A DNA stretch of 64,000 nucleotides from Shewanella zhangzhouensis (GTDB taxonomy: Bacteria > Pseudomonadota > Gammaproteobacteria > Enterobacterales > Shewanellaceae). The stretch covers positions 3,036,501 through 3,100,500 of the forward strand of contig NZ_CP080414.1 of the NCBI RefSeq assembly GCF_019457615.1. Reading direction: 5' to 3'. Both the position numbers and the translations under genes were made by a program. Below, in pieces: positions 59,084-64,000 of the stretch. The notes below the pieces were generated by a model that ran no database searches, was not told the origin of the DNA, and worked only from the letters and a program-made list of their open reading frames with translations. How positions within the stretch are numbered: the stretch's first letter is position 1; every line of letters begins with the position of its first letter.

Positions 59084-60439
59084 ATGATAGTGAAAGTCAG
59101 TCCCCGTGGTAGCATGGATCAGCTTTCCCAGCTGGAAGTCGATCGTCTCAAGCAAAGTGCCAAAAGTCCCCTCTATCAACTCTATCGCAACTGTTCACTG
59201 GCCGTATTGGCCTCAGGCCTGAAAAGCGACAGTTCGTCTGAGCTGTTCGATAAATACAAAGATTTTGAAATCAATATCCTGCAGCGCGAGCGCGGGGTAA
59301 AACTCGAACTTATCAACCCGCCTGAACAAGCCTTTGTCGATGGCCAGATCATCGCCGGTATTCAGGAGCATTTGTTCTCAGTGCTCAGAGACATTCTCTA
59401 CATCGCCGACAAGTACGATAACCTCAAACACATCAACCTCACCAATGCCAGTCACATCACCAACGTGGTGTTTGATATCCTCAGAAACGCCCGGGCCTTG
59501 CCCACCAAGAACGATCCCAATGTGGTGGTGTGCTGGGGCGGCCACAGTATCAATGCCATCGAGTACCAGTACACCCGTGAAGTTGGTTATCAGTTGGGCT
59601 TGAGGAAGCTGGATATCTGCACCGGCTGTGGCCCCGGCGCCATGGAAGGCCCCATGAAGGGGGCGGCCATAGGTCACGCCAAACAGCGTATTTGCAACGC
59701 CCGATATATTGGCCTCACCGAGCCCAGTATTATCGCCGCCGAGCCCCCCAATCAAATCGTCAACGAATTGGTGATATTGCCGGATATCGAAAAACGGCTG
59801 GAAGCCTTTGTGCGCCTGGGGCATGGCATAGTGATTTTCCCCGGCGGGGCGGGCACCGCCGAGGAGCTCTTGTATCTGCTGGGTATCCTGCTGAACAAGG
59901 CAAACGAGCACATACCCTTTCCATTGGTATTAACCGGCCCCAGAGAAAGCGCCGACTACTTCATTAAAATTGATGAATTTGTTGCTGCGACTCTGGGGGA
60001 GGAAGCCCGCAGTAAATACCACATCATTATCGATAACCCCGATGAAGTGGCGCGGGTGATGCGTGAAGGGATGGAGCAGGTTAAGGTGTTTCGCAAGACC
60101 AATGGCGACGCCTACCCCTACCAGTGGTCACTGCGTATCGAACCTGAGTTTCAGCTGCCCTTTGTCCCCACACACGAAGTGATGGCCAACCTGCATCTGT
60201 ATTTTCAACACAATAAGGCAGAACTTGCCGCTAACCTGCGCCGGGCGTTTTCAGGCATTGTTGCCGGCAACGTGAAAGGTGAAACCATTCGTCTCATCAA
60301 ACGCCATGGTCCCTTTGAATTACGGGGCGATCCCAGGTTGATGTCGTTAATGGACGATTTGCTGCAGGCATTTGTCCATCAGCAGCGCATGAAGCTGCCG
60401 GGCAGCGCCTATGAACCCTGCTACAAGATAGTCAAATGA
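59084..60439 (+). CDS. ppnN: Nucleotide 5'-monophosphate nucleosidase PpnN (YgdH)
   Basis: 451 residues. It contains the LOG-type nucleosidase core: CTGCGPGAMEGPMKGAAIGH and the PGGxGTxxE signature in IVIFPGGAGTAEELLYLLGI, with the N- and C-terminal extensions typical of PpnN. It hydrolyses purine and pyrimidine monophosphates to base and ribose 5-phosphate and in E. coli is activated by (p)ppGpp. AGGAG lies 5 bases before the ATG inside a hairpin. The stop overlaps the xni start as ATGA. Confidence 0.93.
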   Translation: MIVKVSPRGSMDQLSQLEVDRLKQSAKSPLYQLYRNCSLAVLASGLKSDSSSELFDKYKDFEINILQRERGVKLELINPPEQAFVDGQIIAGIQEHLFSVLRDILYIADKYDNLKHINLTNASHITNVVFDILRNARALPTKNDPNVVVCWGGHSINAIEYQYTREVGYQLGLRKLDICTGCGPGAMEGPMKGAAIGHAKQRICNARYIGLTEPSIIAAEPPNQIVNELVILPDIEKRLEAFVRLGHGIVIFPGGAGTAEELLYLLGILLNKANEHIPFPLVLTGPRESADYFIKIDEFVAATLGEEARSKYHIIIDNPDEVARVMREGMEQVKVFRKTNGDAYPYQWSLRIEPEFQLPFVPTHEVMANLHLYFQHNKAELAANLRRAFSGIVAGNVKGETIRLIKRHGPFELRGDPRLMSLMDDLLQAFVHQQRMKLPGSAYEPCYKIVK

Positions 60440-61197
60440 ATCGCCTGCTCATCATAGATGGATTGAATCTGATCCGCCGTATTCATGCCGCCCTGCCCGA
60501 TGAGGGCGACATGGATACCCTGTATGAAAGGGTTGCCCAGGCCTGCCGTAAATTACTGCGGGGCCACCAGCCCACCCACTGCGCCATCGTCTGGGATGGC
60601 GATGCCATCTCATGGCGCAAGCATCTGTACGAAGATTATAAAAAAGGCCGCAAACCCATGCCCGACGCTCTCGCCAAGGGGTTGCCGGCATTAAAAACCA
60701 AACTTGAGGCATTGAATGTGCACTCGGTTAACGCCGAATCCGAGGCAGACGATGTTATAGCCACTCTTGCCTGCAAGCTGGCGGCCAATGGCGGTGAAGC
60801 TATTATCGTGTCGACCGACAAGGGGCTGTTGCAACTGATGTCCCCCCATATCAGGCAGTGGGATCATTTCGCCGGCCAGTATTTTGATATCGAGGCTTTT
60901 GAATCCAAATTGGGTATCGAGCGCCATCAACTGCTCGATTACATTGCCCTGTGCGGTGACAGCGGCAATAAAATTCCCGGTATCCCCGGTATAGGTCCCA
61001 AGTCGGCCAGCGAATTGCTGCGCACCTATCGCAGCCTCGCCAATCTCTACCATTCCCTCGGCACCCTCGGCAGCAGGCAGGCCAATAAGTTACGCGAAGG
61101 CCGTGATATGGCACGCCTCAGCTACAAGTTGGCAAAACTGCAAACCGAACTGCCGCTGCACCTCAAACTGAGCGATCTCAGGGTCAATCCATCCTGA
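60436..61197 (+). CDS. xni: Flap endonuclease Xni (ExoIX)
   Basis: 253 residues of the 5'-3' nuclease fold without polymerase: LLIIDGLNLIRRIHA, AIVWDGDAISWRK, acidic EADDVIATLACKL, and the helix-3-turn-helix IPGIPGIGPKSASELLRTYR. Xni/YgdG trims flaps in DNA repair. It begins in the last codon of ppnN (ATGA), an arrangement seen in relatives, so the two are co-translated. Confidence 0.93.
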   Translation: MNRLLIIDGLNLIRRIHAALPDEGDMDTLYERVAQACRKLLRGHQPTHCAIVWDGDAISWRKHLYEDYKKGRKPMPDALAKGLPALKTKLEALNVHSVNAESEADDVIATLACKLAANGGEAIIVSTDKGLLQLMSPHIRQWDHFAGQYFDIEAFESKLGIERHQLLDYIALCGDSGNKIPGIPGIGPKSASELLRTYRSLANLYHSLGTLGSRQANKLREGRDMARLSYKLAKLQTELPLHLKLSDLRVNPS

Positions 61198-61355
61198 TGG
61201 CACCATTCGATTTGGCTGGCCTTGTCCCACCAGTCATCTCTGCGTTACAGGCAATTTTGTAACAAATAACACAACTTATTTACCGCCTTCACGCCTTGCA
61301 GTATCTTTATCCGCATCTTCGGCGCAAGCCGAAAGCAGTAATGAGGAAAAGGGAT

Positions 61356-61745
61356 ATGAAAAGCAAGGCTCCCGTGGTGATAGGCTCCGTATTTGCGGCC
61401 TACCTGGCGTTTGTGGCTGTGGTGGCAATAGGGTACGAGCCAACACCTGAGAATATGGATTGGGAAGACAGGCAGGTATACAACAACAAGGCACTGGCCG
61501 AACTGGTGATAGGACAGGACATTGGCTCTGTGCGCCAACTGCTCGGTGCGCCGGACTTCAGCGAAGCCAAATCAATCAAAGACAGTGCTCTGCAGGTGCT
61601 CTTTTATCGCACCCACCATGAAAAATCAGATGGCGTGACCACCAAGAATGAGTGCACACCACTGTTATTCAAAGATAATTTGCTGGTTGCCTGGGGCTCA
61701 GATACTTACAAGCAATATCTGGATGAGGCCCCATCGGGCATCTGA
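61356..61745 (+). CDS. DUF3192 family membrane-anchored protein
   Basis: 129 residues from ATG 61356 with AAGGGA upstream. One N-terminal hydrophobic segment (VVIGSVFAAYLAFVAVVAIG) anchors or exports it. The rest has the SmpA/BamE-like pattern LVIGQDIGSVRQLLGAPDFS, LQVLFYRTHHEKSDG, and ECTPLLFKDNLLVAWG of DUF3192. Function not known; the fold suggests an envelope role. Confidence 0.85.
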   Translation: MKSKAPVVIGSVFAAYLAFVAVVAIGYEPTPENMDWEDRQVYNNKALAELVIGQDIGSVRQLLGAPDFSEAKSIKDSALQVLFYRTHHEKSDGVTTKNECTPLLFKDNLLVAWGSDTYKQYLDEAPSGI

Positions 61746-61763
61746 CACAGTAATAGCGTTAAT

Positions 61764-61791
61764 AAAAAAGCCGCCTCTGGGCGGCTTTTTT
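61764..61791. terminator. Bidirectional intrinsic terminator
   Basis: GCCGCC, loop TCTG, GGCGGC with A-run and T-run, between the convergent DUF3192 and S9 peptidase genes. Confidence 0.92.
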
Positions 61792-61822
61792 ATTGCTGGA
61801 CGTGTTTAAGCAATCACGCCTT

Positions 61823-64000
61823 TCAGTCTTCTTTGGCGTACTCGCGATAGGGTTCGCCCTGCTCCAACCACGCTGGCGCCCTGGCACCTTTCAGGTAATG
61901 GTCGAAGTATTCCTTCATCCGAATACTGTAGTCAAGCTTGTTGCCGTATTGCTTAAGATGGTGAGGCTCACCCTCGTATTGCAGCAACACCACATCCTTA
62001 CCGGCACGGCGCATGGCCAGATACAACTCAACCCCTTGCTCCCATGGCACCGCATCATCCTTGTCACCGAACATGATCATCATGGGCGTCTTGATACGGT
62101 CAGCATAAAACACCGGCGAGTTTTCCACGTATTTCAGCGGCGCCTGCATCAGACTCTCACCGATACGGCTCTGGCCGGTTTCATACTGGAATTGACGGGC
62201 AAGGCCGGTGCCATGACGAATGCCACTGTAGGCACTGGTCATGTTGCCAACGGGAGCCCCTGTTACGGCAGCGGCAAAGATGTGGGTCTGGGTCACGGCA
62301 AAGGCCGTTTGATAACCGCCCCAGGAGTGGCCCTGAATACCCACGGCTTTGGGATCGGCAATCCCCATTTCAATCAGCTTTTGCACGCCAGAGGTCAACG
62401 CCTGCACCGAGCTGTTACCCGGATAGCCCACCTCAAAACGAATGTCCGGCAGGAAGATGGCATAGCCCTGGTTGGCGTACCAGGCAAAGTTGGGTCTGTG
62501 GTTGATGTTCATCGCCGGGAAGGCATGCAAACGGTCGCTCATAAAGCGATAGAAATACACCAGCACAGGGTAACGCTTACCAGCCTCGTAACCTGCGGGT
62601 TTGATAAGAACACCATCGAGCGGCTCACCGTCGGTATTGGTCCAGTGCACCAGTTCGGCCTTACCCCAGCCAAACTGGCTGCGCTGCGCGTCAAGCTCAG
62701 TTAAACGGCGGGCATCATCCACCTCCAGCACATTGGCGCTGTAAAGGTCCGGGAAACGGTCGTAACGTTCACGGCTGAATACCAGGGTATCGGCGTGCCT
62801 GGCGCGTGCCAGTACGCTGAGTTTTTCCTCTTTGGCATGCAGGGTTTTAAGGCCTTCTTTGCCCAGGGTGATCCGGTAGAAACCATCGGCCTTGGTGCGC
62901 TCGTTGTAGCCTTTCACGAGCAGACTCTGACTGGCACTCGCGGTGGCAGGCGCCTGGTCTTTGTCCTGATACAGACCTTCAACCCGGTAGCTGATGCCTT
63001 TGTCTCTTCCCGAAGTCAGCTTAAGCGCCTTGGCATCTGCCGCAGCAAATTGCCAGATATCGTATTTGTCGTATACCAACAGGCCACTTTCATCAGCCAG
63101 CCAGGGGCCGAAACCATAACCCGGCGCATCGGAGGGATAGTCGTGGTCTTCATCGGCAAATGGCACGTCAAGATTGGCATTCAACGCCCTAAGCTGCTTT
63201 GAAGCCACATCCAGGAGCTGTACCTGCCCCTCACGGAAATACGCGGCGTAGCGACCATGTGGCGAAATGCTGGGCTCGCTGTTTGACGGCTGACGCAGCG
63301 CCACCGCCGTGCGCTCCCCGCTCAGGGTATCGATAAGGTAAAAATCGCTGTAAAACCCCGCCCAGGTGATTTCTTTCAGGTAAGGTTCACTGGAGCTGCC
63401 CAGCACAAAGCGGCCGTACTCTATGGATTTGGCTTCCGGCACTTCAGGGGTGGCAAGTTGCACAACCTGATTGCGCGCCAGGTGCCATACGGCCAGTAGT
63501 GTCTGCTTCTTCAGCTTGTCATAGGTCTTGATTTCATGGGGCTTAATCCGCGGGTCATCGCCATGCCATAGCTTAAGACCGCGGCTGTCACGTATAGTCG
63601 CAGTGTCATACAGACTCGCCTCATCACTGAACTTTTGCAGGCTAAGCACCTTACTGACTTCAGGCACAGTGCCAAAATACAGCCGCTCGCCGTCATCGGA
63701 AAACGACAGCCGCGAATATTGGTTCAGAACCCAGGCATCGGGATGCAGGGCAAAGCTGACGTCCCCCTTGCCATTCACAAGTCCGAGACGGTACTGACGC
63801 TCATCCACCTTGTCGGCGGCCACGCCGGCGCTGAAGGCAATCTGGCTGCCATCGTGGTTTATGGCGAGCGCCCCCAGTTGCTCGGTTTCGGCGCTGTACT
63901 TTTGCTGCTGGCTCAGGTCACTCAGGGTAACCGACAGCAGTTGATGCTTACCCTGCGCAGCATCATTTACCAACACCGCTGCAGTTTTGCCTTTTTTGTC
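61823..64000 (-). CDS. Prolyl oligopeptidase-family (S9) peptidase, N-terminus off the right edge
   Basis: The frame is open to base 64000 with no start of its own (it reads on as DKKGKTAAVLVNDAAQ), so at least 725 residues are visible and the N-terminus is missing. A beta-propeller part (SISPHGRYAAYF, LSFSDDGERLYFGT) is followed by an alpha/beta-hydrolase domain with nucleophile Ser in GIQGHSWGGYQTAF, Asp in FGDKDDAVPWEQG and His in GEPHHLKQYGNK. It is a dipeptidyl- or acyl-aminopeptidase-like enzyme for short peptides, probably periplasmic as in Shewanella relatives, although the signal region is not visible. Confidence 0.9.
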   Translation of the reverse strand, partial: DKKGKTAAVLVNDAAQGKHQLLSVTLSDLSQQQKYSAETEQLGALAINHDGSQIAFSAGVAADKVDERQYRLGLVNGKGDVSFALHPDAWVLNQYSRLSFSDDGERLYFGTVPEVSKVLSLQKFSDEASLYDTATIRDSRGLKLWHGDDPRIKPHEIKTYDKLKKQTLLAVWHLARNQVVQLATPEVPEAKSIEYGRFVLGSSSEPYLKEITWAGFYSDFYLIDTLSGERTAVALRQPSNSEPSISPHGRYAAYFREGQVQLLDVASKQLRALNANLDVPFADEDHDYPSDAPGYGFGPWLADESGLLVYDKYDIWQFAAADAKALKLTSGRDKGISYRVEGLYQDKDQAPATASASQSLLVKGYNERTKADGFYRITLGKEGLKTLHAKEEKLSVLARARHADTLVFSRERYDRFPDLYSANVLEVDDARRLTELDAQRSQFGWGKAELVHWTNTDGEPLDGVLIKPAGYEAGKRYPVLVYFYRFMSDRLHAFPAMNINHRPNFAWYANQGYAIFLPDIRFEVGYPGNSSVQALTSGVQKLIEMGIADPKAVGIQGHSWGGYQTAFAVTQTHIFAAAVTGAPVGNMTSAYSGIRHGTGLARQFQYETGQSRIGESLMQAPLKYVENSPVFYADRIKTPMMIMFGDKDDAVPWEQGVELYLAMRRAGKDVVLLQYEGEPHHLKQYGNKLDYSIRMKEYFDHYLKGARAPAWLEQGEPYREYAKED

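Noticed and set aside
61823..63976. S9 peptidase starting at ATG 63976 as a full gene
   Set aside because: The frame stays open to the window edge with family-like sequence, and the protein would lack a signal peptide and its first propeller strands.

Overview
The window reads as chromosome of a marine or estuarine gammaproteobacterium of the Shewanella type. Pointers are a Tat-exported flavocytochrome-c flavoprotein next to a separate tetrahaem cytochrome, a TIGR02922/DUF2375 protein, PpnN followed by Xni, and several GGDEF/EAL proteins. A relative of S. amazonensis is my guess from memory and was not checked. Two compositional worlds meet near base 20,930. To the left is a mosaic of AT-rich and GC-rich accessory blocks; to the right is an evenly composed core chromosome.

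Bases 1-12,903 hold one minus-strand operon of seven visible genes, the last running off the left edge. In transcription order they are an HsdM-like adenine methyltransferase, an OLD-like AAA/ABC ATPase, a small protein that may be a DUF4276/TOPRIM partner, an HsdS-like specificity subunit, a 1377-residue NERD nuclease/double protein kinase/ATPase related to PglW, a 548-residue unknown, and a large unknown. Most junctions are 4-base ATGA overlaps. This content recalls the multi-gene methylation-associated defence systems (MADS) and combines parts of type I R-M, Pgl/BREX-2 and possibly Dpt. It is the best candidate here for an under-described system.

Bases 12,904-20,964 are an integrative-element region: tandem heptamers, a broken and an intact AlpA-type regulator, RadC, two small conserved proteins (one DUF2787), a complete short tyrosine recombinase behind a long inverted repeat, an LRAT-fold protein, an inovirus Gp2-type replication protein and a divergent pair of unknown DNA-binding proteins. 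It ends in a stretch resembling the 3' end of tmRNA (ssrA) followed by a UUCG terminator, probably the right attachment site of the island. If so, the intact ssrA and the other junction lie left of the window.

Bases 21,070-28,434 form a probable cyanophycin-use locus: TonB receptor, inner-membrane carrier and isoaspartyl dipeptidase on one strand, and an exported cyanophycinase divergent from them. The dipeptidase has an altered metal site, and the cyanophycinase contains a frame-breaking heptamer repeat. A solute-binding protein, the decayed end of a chemoreceptor and DUF3297 follow.

Bases 30,103-35,669 hold a TtrSR-like two-component system facing a flavoprotein reductase, a tetrahaem cytochrome and a porin, which looks like an inducible anaerobic respiration module. 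The rest is core: DEAD-box helicase, PAS-GGDEF-EAL protein, LonB/C-type protease, ene-reductase with its TetR repressor and three operators, YebC-type regulator, POT peptide transporter, subtilisin, OsmC, tricorn-type protease, M61 aminopeptidase, TPR and GGDEF proteins, PpnN (with a hairpin covering its ribosome site), Xni, DUF3192 and a prolyl-oligopeptidase-family peptidase cut by the right edge. Several of these (POT, S8, tricorn, M61, S9) suit a peptide-scavenging lifestyle.
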